Notes: generated by a model not told the origin, from the letters alone. Counted from the stretch's first letter, positions 19,293 to 29,731 are shown. The stretch: 64,000 nucleotides of DNA from Thiohalocapsa sp. (GCA_028277725.1 JANQFX010000102.1:1-64000), one strand, 5' to 3'. A program made the numbers and translations.

Positions 19293-20444
19293 ATGAAGAT
19301 TCTGATCAGCGGCGGCGCGGGGTTCATTGGGTCGGCGGTAGCCGAACGGCTCGCGGCGGATGGTCACGACGTTCGTCTCTTGGACAACCTCTCTCCGCAA
19401 GTGCACGGGAAGGACGGTCGCCGGTCGTTCAGCCTCAGCCGGGCCCGTGCATCGGGCAGGTTGGTCGTGGGCGACGTCACCTCAGCGGAGGACTGGCATC
19501 GATGTCTAGGGGATGTCACCCATGTGCTACACCTGGCGGCAGAAACCGGGACTGGCCAATCGATGTACAGCGTTGGGCGCTACTGCGAGGCCAATGTGGC
19601 GGGCACCGCCACTTTACTGGACATACTTCGGAACACGGAACACCAGGTGTCGAGGGTCGTCGTGGCGTCCTCCCGCGCCGTCTACGGGGAAGGGGCCGCG
19701 CATTGCCCCAGGCATGGCACCGTCTATCCGCATGGGCGCAGGATACAGGACATGGAGCAGGGACTCTTTGCACCTCCATGCCCGATCTGCCAGGTTGCGA
19801 CGACGCCTGAACCGACATTGGAAGAGGCTCGACTGCGGCCGAATTCGATCTATGCAGTCACCAAGTTGGCCCAGGAGCAGCTCATTATGACTGCCTGCCC
19901 GGCATTGGATATCGAGGCCGTGGCGTTGCGATATCAGAATGTCTATGGCCCTGGGCAATCGCTGGTGAACCCGTATACCGGTATTCTATCGATCTTCGCG
20001 GTCGCCATGCTCTCGGAGCAGCCGATCAATGTGTTCGAGGACGGGGCCGAGACGAGAGACTTCGTCTATATCGATGATGTCGTCGAAGCAACGAACGCTG
20101 CCTTGTTTGCCGACAAGGTGAATGGCCATATCGTCAACGTCGGTTCGGGTAGGCCAACATCGGTGGTGCAAATCGTCGGGCTGCTCGCCGCAGCGCTCGG
20201 AGTTGAGCCCCGTTATCGCGTGTCTGGAGACTTCCGGGTTGGCGATATCCGACACAACTGGGCCGACATCTCCAAAGCCGCACGATTGTTCCACTACGAA
20301 CCCACCTGGGCGGTAGATGCCGGAATCAGTCGGTTCGCCCGATGGGTGCAGGACGAACTGGAGCAGTACATCCAATCAGGCGGCAGCTACGATGCCGCCT
20401 TGGACGAGCTACGACAACATGGCCTGTTGCATCGAAGCCGCTAA
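19293..20444 (+). CDS. NAD-dependent epimerase/dehydratase (GalE/UDP-glucuronate epimerase-like)
   Basis: MKILISGGAGFIGSAVAERLAADGHDVRLLDNLSP; SIYAVTKLAQEQ; RDFVYIDDVVEA. Confidence 0.88.
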   Translation: MKILISGGAGFIGSAVAERLAADGHDVRLLDNLSPQVHGKDGRRSFSLSRARASGRLVVGDVTSAEDWHRCLGDVTHVLHLAAETGTGQSMYSVGRYCEANVAGTATLLDILRNTEHQVSRVVVASSRAVYGEGAAHCPRHGTVYPHGRRIQDMEQGLFAPPCPICQVATTPEPTLEEARLRPNSIYAVTKLAQEQLIMTACPALDIEAVALRYQNVYGPGQSLVNPYTGILSIFAVAMLSEQPINVFEDGAETRDFVYIDDVVEATNAALFADKVNGHIVNVGSGRPTSVVQIVGLLAAALGVEPRYRVSGDFRVGDIRHNWADISKAARLFHYEPTWAVDAGISRFARWVQDELEQYIQSGGSYDAALDELRQHGLLHRSR

Positions 20445-21532
20445 TGCGAACGACCCAACGGCCTCGACTCGGCATGCCGCCATCGACTCCAAAGCCAAAC
20501 GGGGAGCAACAGCGTCGCTGCATTCGCAAGCCAATACACCGCCCGCGCAGGGACTTTCGGCAGACCAAGGCGATCGAGCAGGGCACTGGGGGGGCGCTTA
20601 CCATGGAAGGTTGCGTACATGGCATGGAGAAATCCCAGCGCCTTGAGTCGGGCATACCAACGCAAGATGTCAGGGCAGCACCCGAGCCGTGGGATCAGTT
20701 CCTCACGCAATTCAAGCCCCTGGCGTACCAGGTCTTCCATGACCGATTCCCGCGACGCTGCATTATCGAAAATCTGGCAGGTGACCAGCGGCGCGGGTAA
20801 CAGGTAAGAGGGGTAGGCTTGGATGAACCTGGCGATGAATATCGCGTCTGCGGCAGGCCAGTGGCCTGGGTAGAACCCGCCGATTGACAAAGCACATTCG
20901 CGGTCCATCAGGACCCCGGTGACGCCCGCGAACGGATAGTCGACGAAGAAATCCGAGCTGCCGAGGCGCCTACTGCGTATCGAACGCCCTCCATAGAGCA
21001 GCCTGTTCTTCAGTCGGTGGCCCAACTGAAGGGATGTTCTGTCGCGTTCGATCTTGCGCGCGTCTCGAATGGCATAGCGGGTGCCCACCAGTCGAGCATC
21101 AGGCCTGTGCTCGACCACGTCGAGACAGGCGGACAAGAACCCGTCGGACATCAAGTCGTCGTTGTCCATCAGTGTTACCCATCTTCCACGGGCGAGCTGC
21201 AGGCATTTGCACCAATTGCCGTAGACACCCAAATTGCGGGCATTCCGAAACAGTCGCACTCTTGCGTCGTTCAGGTCGTCGACGACTCGGTCGATCTCCG
21301 AAGACCGCAGTGGATCTGGATCATCGTCCACGACCAGCACTTCGAATGTTGCATCGGTTGTTTGCGCCAGGGCACTACGCAAGGCCTGCCGCAGCATCTG
21401 CGGTCGTCGGTATTGCGGAATAGCAATAGACACGCTGGGCTCTGTGGAAGCCTGACCGGGTCGAATCAAGTGGGATGGTAGCTTCGCGATCTCCGCGACC
21501 CCATCCTGGTGCGACAACAACGGCTCACGCAT
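20441..21532 (-). CDS. Glycosyltransferase family 2
   Basis: PSVSIAIPQYRRPQMLRQALRSALAQT...FEVLVVDDDPDPLRS; GRWVTLMDNDDLMSDGFL. Start taken at internal ATG 21532. Confidence 0.83.
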   Translation of the reverse strand: MREPLLSHQDGVAEIAKLPSHLIRPGQASTEPSVSIAIPQYRRPQMLRQALRSALAQTTDATFEVLVVDDDPDPLRSSEIDRVVDDLNDARVRLFRNARNLGVYGNWCKCLQLARGRWVTLMDNDDLMSDGFLSACLDVVEHRPDARLVGTRYAIRDARKIERDRTSLQLGHRLKNRLLYGGRSIRSRRLGSSDFFVDYPFAGVTGVLMDRECALSIGGFYPGHWPAADAIFIARFIQAYPSYLLPAPLVTCQIFDNAASRESVMEDLVRQGLELREELIPRLGCCPDILRWYARLKALGFLHAMYATFHGKRPPSALLDRLGLPKVPARAVYWLANAATLLLPVWLWSRWRHAESRPLGRSH

Positions 21533-22931
21533 TGGAAGTTTGACCCATGACTGTGCGAATGCCTCGAACACCGTAGCGGTAGACGTCGGCGGGTGACATG
21601 TCGAGTTCGGCGAGCGCCTGGCGTGGCCAGCGCCAATAATTGTAGGCGCCTTGGACGACGGCCTGGGCAAGAATGAAGGCCCAGACACCGAGCGCGGTTT
21701 GGCTCACCAACACAAGCCCAAGCAGAACGACCCCGATACCTGAGACGACGGATGCCCGGACGAAGGGCACCCGATTCTGCGTCAAGAGGAAGGCGCAACT
21801 GATGAGCAGATTGACCTCGAGGAGGGTCAGCATTGCGTAGGCCCCCAAGACGCCCGTCCCCAGTAAACTGGTCTCGCTATCCAACCAGGCTAGCAACGGA
21901 GCACCTGCGAGCAGCAGGACTAGCGCACCCAGGACGAAGGACCCCCAGGCGAATAGCAGCACCACCGCGAGCCCTGCGCGCAGGGCCTCCTTGTCACCGC
22001 TGACCTGCCACGCATTCAGCTTGGGGGCCAACAGCTGGAAGACGACACCCGATAGGATGAGCAACGTGGTCAATAATTGATTACTGAGGTTGTAGCTGGC
22101 CGCTTGGCTCATGCCCAAGAAGCTGGACGCAATGAGGATATTCGCACTGAGGACGAGATATCCGCCCACATGAACCACTCCCAACCGCAGGGAGTTGCGC
22201 CAAACGACCGGCAACAGCCGCTCTGTACTCGCCCGTGCTCGGCGCAGCGCCGACAACTCCGGGCGACTACGCGCGTACAACGCGAGGTGCAGCAGCGCCC
22301 TGTCAACGATGGCGGCCACGAGAGACGCGATGCCCAGTCCGATGAGGCCCCCATCGAGCGCCACAGCCAGGGCGCCGACCACGAGAAAGGTGGTGCGTGA
22401 GGCAACGATGATCTTATTCGTCAGGGTGACGTCCCCACGCCCCTGCAGGATCGCGCTGTAGCGCGCGAAGAATAGGCTGATGATGTAGCCGAGCGCAAAA
22501 GCTAGCCAAGCCAAGACGAGGTCGTCCGCGGGCTGGGCGTCGGTCGCGACGGACAGCACGAAGGCAGTACCGCCAAGCAACAGTGCAGCCGCCGCCATGC
22601 CTGTAACCCGAACATACAAGAGCCGAGAAGTCGCCAGCAATTCCGCCAGCAATTGCGGGTCAGCAGGACGCTGCACCTGGACCAAATCGAAACCCTCCGG
22701 ATGGAGCGATTCGGAACCAGAATAGATGTAGGCAGAGAGACGGACGAGCGTGGGACGAAGGCCCAGCTCTAGCAAGCGTGCCCCATTTGCCAAGGCGATG
22801 AACAGTATCCACATGCCCACGTCGGCGGCGGGCATCTGTTTGAGGATGAGCGGCAACAGGAGAATGGCCGCGCCAATGTTGAGGCCGTTGGCGAGGTATC
22901 CCCAGAAAAGATCAGAGGATCGGAGATGCAC
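21525..22931 (-). CDS. Polysaccharide flippase (Wzx/MATE-like, oligosaccharide flippase family)
   Basis: 468 aa, 12+ hydrophobic segments; N-terminal FWGYLANGLNIGAAILLLPLILKQMPAADVGMWILF. Confidence 0.8.
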   Translation of the reverse strand: MHLRSSDLFWGYLANGLNIGAAILLLPLILKQMPAADVGMWILFIALANGARLLELGLRPTLVRLSAYIYSGSESLHPEGFDLVQVQRPADPQLLAELLATSRLLYVRVTGMAAAALLLGGTAFVLSVATDAQPADDLVLAWLAFALGYIISLFFARYSAILQGRGDVTLTNKIIVASRTTFLVVGALAVALDGGLIGLGIASLVAAIVDRALLHLALYARSRPELSALRRARASTERLLPVVWRNSLRLGVVHVGGYLVLSANILIASSFLGMSQAASYNLSNQLLTTLLILSGVVFQLLAPKLNAWQVSGDKEALRAGLAVVLLFAWGSFVLGALVLLLAGAPLLAWLDSETSLLGTGVLGAYAMLTLLEVNLLISCAFLLTQNRVPFVRASVVSGIGVVLLGLVLVSQTALGVWAFILAQAVVQGAYNYWRWPRQALAELDMSPADVYRYGVRGIRTVMGQTSNA

Positions 22932-22980
22932 GTCACTTACGCGGTATCGACCCTAATCGAGTGCGCGGTGGCGAACCCGA

Positions 22981-23874
22981 TCATCGTATCGGCCCACCGC
23001 TGTCGTCCGCGCCCGTCGGGGGTGGCCTTTGCCAGACCATAATGTCCTGCAACGACAAGTAGTCGTCGTCGCAGTTCCAGCTACCTGGGACGAACTGCTT
23101 GAGTACGAGGCCCTGTTTGGCGCCCGCCGCCCGCAGGTAAGACAGTTGCAATCCAATCGCACGCTCAGGGGCGTCCGGGAAGAGCGTGGACCAGGTATCG
23201 TGATGCTCCCAATGACTGTGAGGGTTAGCAGGGAGGAGCCGCGAGAATTGGAGGTCGGATCGGAGCGAGTTGGGGTAGCCATCCAAGGCAAAGCAGGTCG
23301 CGATGAAGCACTTCCCCGGGCGGAGTACCCTCGCGACCTCCTGCAAATACCGATCGACGACAGACGGCCTGAGATGGGTAAAGATCGACCAGGCCAGCAC
23401 GAAGTCGAAGCTGTCGTCTGGATATGGACAGCGCAGCGTGCTCGGATCGACTTGTCCCGTCGGACTGTAATATGCGTTGTGGAGGTCGATATGCCGGAAA
23501 TGAACCTGGGCCAACTCTGAAGTGATATTGCCCTGTGCCCAACGTATTGCGACGGGGTCGCTGTCGAATCCCTCGTAAGCGCCCCGGAAATAATGGGGCT
23601 TGGTCAGCATGCGGGCAATGAACCGGCCATGGCCACAGCCGATGTCGAGTACATCCGATCGCATGTGGAGACCGCCCAAGAGCTTGAAGTAGGCGATGTA
23701 CTCATCCGTGGTGGCCAGATACTCGTCCAGTGGTGCGACACGACGCCGGATGGACAAGGGGGGAATGGGCCTGGCCAGCTCGTGTCGGAGCCTGGAGCGG
23801 AATGGGAGGTCCAGCCAATCGAGCGCGGTATCGGCCAGTCCGCGAACATGCGAGACCAGGGTCGTGTTGACCAT
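22981..23874 (-). CDS. Class I SAM-dependent methyltransferase
   Basis: SDVLDIGCGHGRFIARML; DDSFDFVLAWSIFTHLRPSVVDRYLQEVARVLRPGKCFIATCF. Confidence 0.85.
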   Translation of the reverse strand: MVNTTLVSHVRGLADTALDWLDLPFRSRLRHELARPIPPLSIRRRVAPLDEYLATTDEYIAYFKLLGGLHMRSDVLDIGCGHGRFIARMLTKPHYFRGAYEGFDSDPVAIRWAQGNITSELAQVHFRHIDLHNAYYSPTGQVDPSTLRCPYPDDSFDFVLAWSIFTHLRPSVVDRYLQEVARVLRPGKCFIATCFALDGYPNSLRSDLQFSRLLPANPHSHWEHHDTWSTLFPDAPERAIGLQLSYLRAAGAKQGLVLKQFVPGSWNCDDDYLSLQDIMVWQRPPPTGADDSGGPIR

Positions 23875-24214
23875 GTGGTTCCCTCAGGGCTGGATCCAGC
23901 CGCGCGTAAGGATGCATCCGTTTGTGCCCCGAATGTGCCCACCCCTTTCGGCGGCACCGCAATCCCCCTAGGGGAATGGGCTCTACGGGGATCCCTTAGG
24001 ACATCGATCCATCCTCAATGGGCGAGGGGGATGGCAGAATGGTACAGGACAGCGCAGTCCTTCGGTAGTCTCGGTGTCGAGCTTCAGATCATGCGCAGCG
24101 AGATGCGTGACGGCAGTCGGAAGCCTGTTCCCCCACTCTGGTCGCAACCAGCCGAACGGGCCTCATTAGGCCCGGGCATTGGTCTGCTTCTCGCCCCATG
24201 AGCCACAACCCCCC

Positions 24215-24461
24215 TTCAACCTAGATGGAGCGGTTGGACGGTCGTCAGGGTGCGTCCCGCGGGCCGTCCAGCGAGGCACAACGACGAGGAATAGTCTCTC
24301 TATTCCAAGAAGTTGTAACAAAGCTGGGCGGCACGCGGGGCGTGCCATGGCGACCGTAGCGCCCGCCACCCAATGGGTGATCCCAGATTTGCCGCGGAAC
24401 CAGAAACAAGTCAGCGCTTTACATAGAAATCGGCGCGGTCAACTGCTCCATCTAGGTTCAA
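24215..24461. mobile_element. MITE-like/non-autonomous element bounded by ~24-bp imperfect terminal inverted repeats
   Basis: Left TTCAACCTAGATGGAGCGGTTGGA (24215-24238); right end, reverse-complemented, TTGAACCTAGATGGAGCAGTTGAC (24438-24461); 20/24 match; 247 bp, no transposase. Confidence 0.5.
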
Positions 24462-24683
24462 GGCACTGCTGTCGGACATGGACGGCGTGCTCTTCCACGG
24501 GCCGTCGCCGCTGCCCGGTGTGGCGAAGTTCCTGCGTCGCATCGAGCCCCTGCCCCACCTATACGTCACCAACAACCGAACGACATGGCCCTCGCGCGGC
24601 TCGGCGTGAACGCAGCGGACTGCGTCATGGTCGGCGACCCACGCCTGCTCCAAGCGCACGAACAAGCGTGCAATCTATGGTGA
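24454..24683 (+). pseudogene. Remnant of HAD-superfamily (NagD-like) phosphatase
   Basis: FKALLSDMDGVLFHGPSPLPGVAKFLRRIEPLPHLYVTNNR... stops; a shifted frame then reads RLGVNAADCVMVGDPRLLQAHEQ (C-terminal HAD motif). Middle missing. Confidence 0.65.
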
Positions 24684-24844
24684 TTTTTTCTACTATTCCG
24701 GGCAGATAAGCGCGACACCCAAGCGCGCACAACGGACCCCGGCCCGACCACTGCCAACACCGTCCCTCTGGCACCCTGCTCGACGCGGAAAACGCCGACC
24801 CGAATCTCGGTGCGCCCGCGGGAGATCATGATCGCGAGGTCATC

Positions 24845-26914
24845 GTGTACCCAAAATACTTCGGCCTCAGAGAAGCCAGCTTCTCCATCACGCCGGACCC
24901 GCAATACCTCTATCTGAGCGGACAACACCGCGAGGCCTTGGCGCATCTGCTCTTCGGCGCCGGCGACGGCGGCGGGTTCGTGCTGCTGACCGGCGAGGTC
25001 GGGACCGGCAAGACCACTGTCTGTCGCGCGTTCCTGGAGCAGTTGCCGGAGGGGGTCGAGGTGGCCCTGGTGGTCAACCCGGCCATGACAGCCACGGAAC
25101 TGCTGCACGCCATCTGCGACGAATTCCGTATCGAGCTTCCCGGCACCGACCCGTCGGTGAAGTCGATGCTCGACCACCTCAACCACTACCTGCTCGATGC
25201 GCATGCCCGCGGCCAGCGCCCCGTGCTCATCATCGACGAGGCGCAGAATCTCCGACCGAAGGTGCTGGAGCAAATCCGCCTGCTCACCAACCTGGAGACT
25301 GCGAAACGCAAGCTGCTGCAGATCTTCCTCATCGGCCAACCGGAACTGCGCGTGCTGCTGGCGAGCCGAGACCTGCGTCAGCTGAATCAGCGCATCACCG
25401 CCCGCTACCACCTGCAACCGCTCTCCGCCAAGGAGACGGCAGCCTATGTCGATCATCGCATCGCGGTGGCCGGCGTCGACCGGCCCCTGTTCACCGCCTC
25501 GGCCCTGAAACGGGTGCACCGGGTGACCGGCGGCGTACCGCGACTCATCAACCTGGTCTGCGAGCGCGCGCTACTCGGCGCCGCCGTATCGCGCCGATTG
25601 CAGGTCACACCGGACGTCGTGACCCACGCCGCCCGCGAGGTCATCGATCGGCGCGATCCATCGGCACCCAAGCCTCCGAGGGCGCTCGGCATGGCGGCGG
25701 CGCTGCTGCTCGCCCTCGGGCTCGGCACCTTCATCGGCGGCTCCGGCGCCCTGGAGCGTCTACGGGACACCATCCCGACGGAGTGGCTGGCAGGGGTCGG
25801 GCTGCCCGCGACCGATGCCGCCGACGCCGAACCGGCGGCATTGGCCGCAACCGCCGATCCCGGACCGACGCCTGGCGCGGACGACGCACCCGCGCAGCCC
25901 AACGCCATGGCGGAACCGACGACGGACGACGCGGACGCAGCGCCGGTCGGGAAAATCGCCAGTGTCATGGTCGACAGCCCAGAGAACAGCGGCCCCGAGA
26001 CCGACCCGGAGGTCATGGCCGAAGTGCCATTAGCAGAACCGGACGACGCCCCCTTGGCGCCCCTGGACAGTCCGACCGAAACCCTCGCCAGCGAGGAAGG
26101 CCCGAGTCCGACGACCCACGTCACGCCCGCTGCCGAGAGCCAGCGGCCCGTCTTGGTGGCCGAGGGCGAGCAGCAGGAAACCCCGCCAGCCGACGATCTG
26201 GCCGTCGAACCCCTCGGCGAGCCCGCCAAGGAACCCACCGCCCGGTCCACCAAGGTGCCCCGCATCGCCACGGCCAGACTGAACACGGAAGTGTCCAGCA
26301 TCGATGCCGACGCCCTTGGCGATGCGCTGATCGACCGGCGATCCGTCGTCGACGAATTGCTGCGCCTGTGGCAGGTGGACATGGCGCCGGGGGTGCGACA
26401 TCTCGACTGCGCTGCGGTGCCGGCCTTCGCGCTGGCCTGCGAACGCGGCGCAGGGCGCTGGTCAGACCTGCGACGCTTCGATCGACCGGCGGCGCTGAAG
26501 CTCGCCCTGGCCGACGGTGGCGTCGGTTTCGCGGTCGTCGTCGGCCTGGACGACGAGCACGCGCTGCTGCAACGCAGGAGCGGCCTCGCCATGGTGCCCA
26601 TCGCGACCCTGGACGAGCGCTGGTCCGGCGACTATCTGTTGCTGTGGCGACCGCCACCCTTCGGCGGCAACATCATCGGCCCGAGGACCGCGCCGGATGC
26701 CGTGGCCTGGCTACGCGAACGCCTCGCGCTCCTGCCGGACAGCACGCTGACGGTGGATCCTTCCCGCTACGACGCGGACGTCAAGGCGACGGTGCGCCAA
26801 TTCCAGACCCAGAACGACCTGACCGACGACGGCATCGCGGGGCCGCGCACCCTGATCATGCTGAGCAATGCCTTGGCGGACTTGGATGTGCCTCGCCTGT
26901 CGACCAACCGCTGA
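24845..26914 (+). CDS. gspA: ExeA/GspA-type AAA ATPase with C-terminal peptidoglycan-binding domain
   Basis: GTG start; MYPKYFGLREASFSITPDPQYLYLS, LLTGEVGTGKTTVCR Walker A, VLIIDEAQNL Walker B, C-terminal VRQFQTQNDLTDDGIAGPRTL. Confidence 0.88.
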   Translation: MYPKYFGLREASFSITPDPQYLYLSGQHREALAHLLFGAGDGGGFVLLTGEVGTGKTTVCRAFLEQLPEGVEVALVVNPAMTATELLHAICDEFRIELPGTDPSVKSMLDHLNHYLLDAHARGQRPVLIIDEAQNLRPKVLEQIRLLTNLETAKRKLLQIFLIGQPELRVLLASRDLRQLNQRITARYHLQPLSAKETAAYVDHRIAVAGVDRPLFTASALKRVHRVTGGVPRLINLVCERALLGAAVSRRLQVTPDVVTHAAREVIDRRDPSAPKPPRALGMAAALLLALGLGTFIGGSGALERLRDTIPTEWLAGVGLPATDAADAEPAALAATADPGPTPGADDAPAQPNAMAEPTTDDADAAPVGKIASVMVDSPENSGPETDPEVMAEVPLAEPDDAPLAPLDSPTETLASEEGPSPTTHVTPAAESQRPVLVAEGEQQETPPADDLAVEPLGEPAKEPTARSTKVPRIATARLNTEVSSIDADALGDALIDRRSVVDELLRLWQVDMAPGVRHLDCAAVPAFALACERGAGRWSDLRRFDRPAALKLALADGGVGFAVVVGLDDEHALLQRRSGLAMVPIATLDERWSGDYLLLWRPPPFGGNIIGPRTAPDAVAWLRERLALLPDSTLTVDPSRYDADVKATVRQFQTQNDLTDDGIAGPRTLIMLSNALADLDVPRLSTNR

Positions 26915-26956
26915 GCCCAGCCCCAACAGCGACCGCACCCGCGTCGGTCCACCGCC

Positions 26957-28126
26957 ATGTCCTACATCCTCGAAGCCCTGAAGAAATCCCAGAGCGAGCG
27001 CGAACTTGGCGATGTACCGCGCATCGAGGGGTTCGGTGTCGACGTCCCCATGGAGGTGCCACAGCCCCGCCCGTGGGCCTACCTGGGCCTATTGGCCGGC
27101 CTGCTCTCCCTCGCCGCGGTGGCGCTGCTGCTGCTCCGCGGGCTCTCAGGAATGCCGGATGAGCCTGCCCGGGCACAAGCGGGAGTCGCGCCGGCCGCAC
27201 CACTGCAGGAGCAGGTCGATCTGCGCGAGCCTCCGGCGGACCCGCCGGCGCCCGAGGCCGCTGCAGGGGCCGAGCAGGGCACGCTCGAGCCGACGGGCCA
27301 GCCGGACAGATTGACCGAGGCTGCGCCGACGGCGCAGGAGGTCACCGCGAGGCGCGCGATCAACCCGAGCGCCCCGGCGCCGACCGCGACCAGCCAGGCG
27401 GCACCAACGGTGTCCTCGGCAACGATTCCAACCGCGGCAGTACCCGGCGACATGATCCGACCCATGCCGGCATCCATACCCTCCCCAGGGATCGATAGAC
27501 AGGACGTCAGCGGGCAAGCAGGGAACCAGCAACCGCAGGTGTTGGTGGTGCCGGCTCCGGCAACGCCCGGTCAGCCCCAGCCGAGGGGTGCAGACGAGCT
27601 GCGCCGCGCAGTCCTCGGTACAGGCGACGACGCCATATCGGCCTCGGCGGCGGGTCTATCCACCCGCCCATTGCCGAGCCCGCCGCCGCCTGACCAAGCA
27701 CTGCCGCAACGGGCCCCGCCATCGAGCGACCGGGCGCCGATACCGCCCGACCTGATCGCCGAGATCGAGGCCTTCAAGGAGCTGGTCCGCAAGCGCCAGC
27801 CGGAAGGCAACCAGCGTGCGAGCGCACCGCCCCGATTGCCTGATCCGCCCGGCCTCGCCCCCCCTAAGCTAGAGCGTGCCGCGCCCGCGACGACGGATAC
27901 CGCCGCCCTACCACCGCGCCCGTCCCTGGACCTGCGCAACCGTCTACCGCCGTTCTCGATGAACGTGCACGTCTACAACGCAGAACCCGCTCGACGCTTC
28001 GTCTATATCAACGGACGCAAACTCACCGAAGGGCAGGCAACGCCGGACGGCATCCGGCTGGAGCGGGTCGCCACCAACGGCGCCGTGTTGAGCTACGACG
28101 GTCAGGAGTTCTTCCAGCAGCGCTGA
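26957..28126 (+). CDS. gspB: General secretion pathway protein B (GspB-like)
   Basis: MSYILEALKKSQSERELGDVPRI N-terminus; one TM; C-terminal LPPFSMNVHVYNAEPARRFVYINGRKLTEGQ. Confidence 0.87.
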   Translation: MSYILEALKKSQSERELGDVPRIEGFGVDVPMEVPQPRPWAYLGLLAGLLSLAAVALLLLRGLSGMPDEPARAQAGVAPAAPLQEQVDLREPPADPPAPEAAAGAEQGTLEPTGQPDRLTEAAPTAQEVTARRAINPSAPAPTATSQAAPTVSSATIPTAAVPGDMIRPMPASIPSPGIDRQDVSGQAGNQQPQVLVVPAPATPGQPQPRGADELRRAVLGTGDDAISASAAGLSTRPLPSPPPPDQALPQRAPPSSDRAPIPPDLIAEIEAFKELVRKRQPEGNQRASAPPRLPDPPGLAPPKLERAAPATTDTAALPPRPSLDLRNRLPPFSMNVHVYNAEPARRFVYINGRKLTEGQATPDGIRLERVATNGAVLSYDGQEFFQQR

Positions 28127-28295
28127 GGAGCTCGACGTCTCCAGGATGGCTGCGTTCCACTCGGACCCTGGGGGCACAGCGTGGTATTCGGCGCTCGGGG
28201 GCGCGGAGTCTTGCTCGGCGCGTCCGAGATCCCCCGAGATCCTGGTACTGGGGAGCACCTTGTCGCCCTGAAGGTCGACACTCCGGCCGACGGTG

Positions 28296-28481
28296 CTAGC
28301 GCACCAGCATGACCAACAACACCACCAGCCCAACCACGGCGGCCAGGGGCAGAAGAGCCGCCTGCCAGTCGCCCTTCTCGGCCTTGGGGCCGTTTTCCTG
28401 CCACTGCTTGAAGGCTGGCCATAGGTAGAAGAGCATCATGATCATGACGCCTGCGGCGGCGATCTTGAGAAACAGCTCCAT
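28296..28481 (-). CDS. Small two-TM membrane protein
   Basis: 61 aa, MELFLKIAAAGVMIMMLFYLWPAFKQWQENGPKAEKGDWQAALLPLAAVVGLVVLLVMLVR. Confidence 0.65.
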   Translation of the reverse strand: MELFLKIAAAGVMIMMLFYLWPAFKQWQENGPKAEKGDWQAALLPLAAVVGLVVLLVMLVR

Positions 28482-28623
28482 GGTTCGATCCCCTGTGTAT
28501 CGAGTGCGATCAACTGGACAAAAAGAAGGCCCGGCACCGAGAAACGGGCCGGGCCGTCGGGCCGCGGGTGCCGGGGAGACGCCGAATCATCGACTCGGCG
28601 CCCCGCCAGATCGGGGCCGGGGC

Positions 28624-29289
28624 TTAGTCATCGCCCATGATGCCCAGGATCGACAACAGGCTGATGAAGATGTTGAAGATGCTGAGGTAGATGCCGTAGG
28701 TGGCCATGATGTAGTTCGTCTCATAGCCGTTCTTGATCCGACTGGTGTCGAACAGGATGAACCCGCTCATCAGCAGGATGATGGCGCTGGACACGGCGAG
28801 CGCGAGCGCCGGCATGTTCAGGAACAGGTTGGCGATCATCGCCACGACGACGACCATCATGCCGGCGAACAGGAACCCGCCCATGAAGCTGAAGTCGGTC
28901 TTGCTGGTCAGCGCGTAGGCGGACAGGCCGAGGAAGATCAGCGCCGTACCGCCAAAGGCCGTGGCGATGATGCCGGGGCCGTTCGGCAGGGCCATATACA
29001 TGCTCAGAATGGCGCCCAGACCGAAGCCGAGCAGGCCGGTGATGCCGAAGATGACGCCGATGCCGGCGCTTGAGTTGGCCGTGCGCGGCAGAACGAACAT
29101 GCCGAGGATCATGGAGACGACCACGGAGGCCAGATAGACCCAGGATGGCATCGCCAGTGCCATGGACAGCATCGCGGTCAGCGCGCTGAAGCCGAGGGTC
29201 GCGGACAGCAGCAGGTAGGTGTTCTTCAACACCTTGTTGGTTTCGAGCACGACCGGGCTCGGTCGCGCGACGGAAAACTCGTTGGCCAT
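28624..29289 (-). CDS. yccA: Bax inhibitor-1/YccA family membrane protein
   Basis: Start MANEFSVARPSPVVLETNKVLKNTYLLLSATLGFSALTAMLSMAL; multi-TM; C-terminal IYLSIFNIFISLLSILG. Confidence 0.88.
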   Translation of the reverse strand: MANEFSVARPSPVVLETNKVLKNTYLLLSATLGFSALTAMLSMALAMPSWVYLASVVVSMILGMFVLPRTANSSAGIGVIFGITGLLGFGLGAILSMYMALPNGPGIIATAFGGTALIFLGLSAYALTSKTDFSFMGGFLFAGMMVVVVAMIANLFLNMPALALAVSSAIILLMSGFILFDTSRIKNGYETNYIMATYGIYLSIFNIFISLLSILGIMGDD

Positions 29290-29641
29290 GTGTGACACCT
29301 GGTTTCGGGTTGAGGTTGTGCGAGTCAGTGCGGGCTGCACGGCCGGCATGCAATGATCGACTCGACAAAAACCGCCGGCCGCAATGACATTCTTTGGAAG
29401 GATACTGCACTCATGGACACATGCAACCTTACGGCTTGGCAAGGTGCGCACCCCGGGTGCCGCCGTCCGCGGCGGCTTGATGCGCCCCCTTTGATCACGC
29501 CGACACCGTAGCATCGCACAGTGAACCGCCAGCGCTCGTGATGCGGGCGACTTTGCGGTATCCTACCCGGTTTAGCGGGTCGTCAATCCCGCGCGGACGT
29601 GCGCACGGATTCCTGTGCGACGTTCGAAAGCGGTTTCATCC

Positions 29642-29731
<90 letters not shown>

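Noticed and set aside
25783-27162. 459-aa plus-strand ORF overlapping gspA/gspB
   Set aside because: Out-of-frame, arginine-rich; gspA and gspB frames explain the region.
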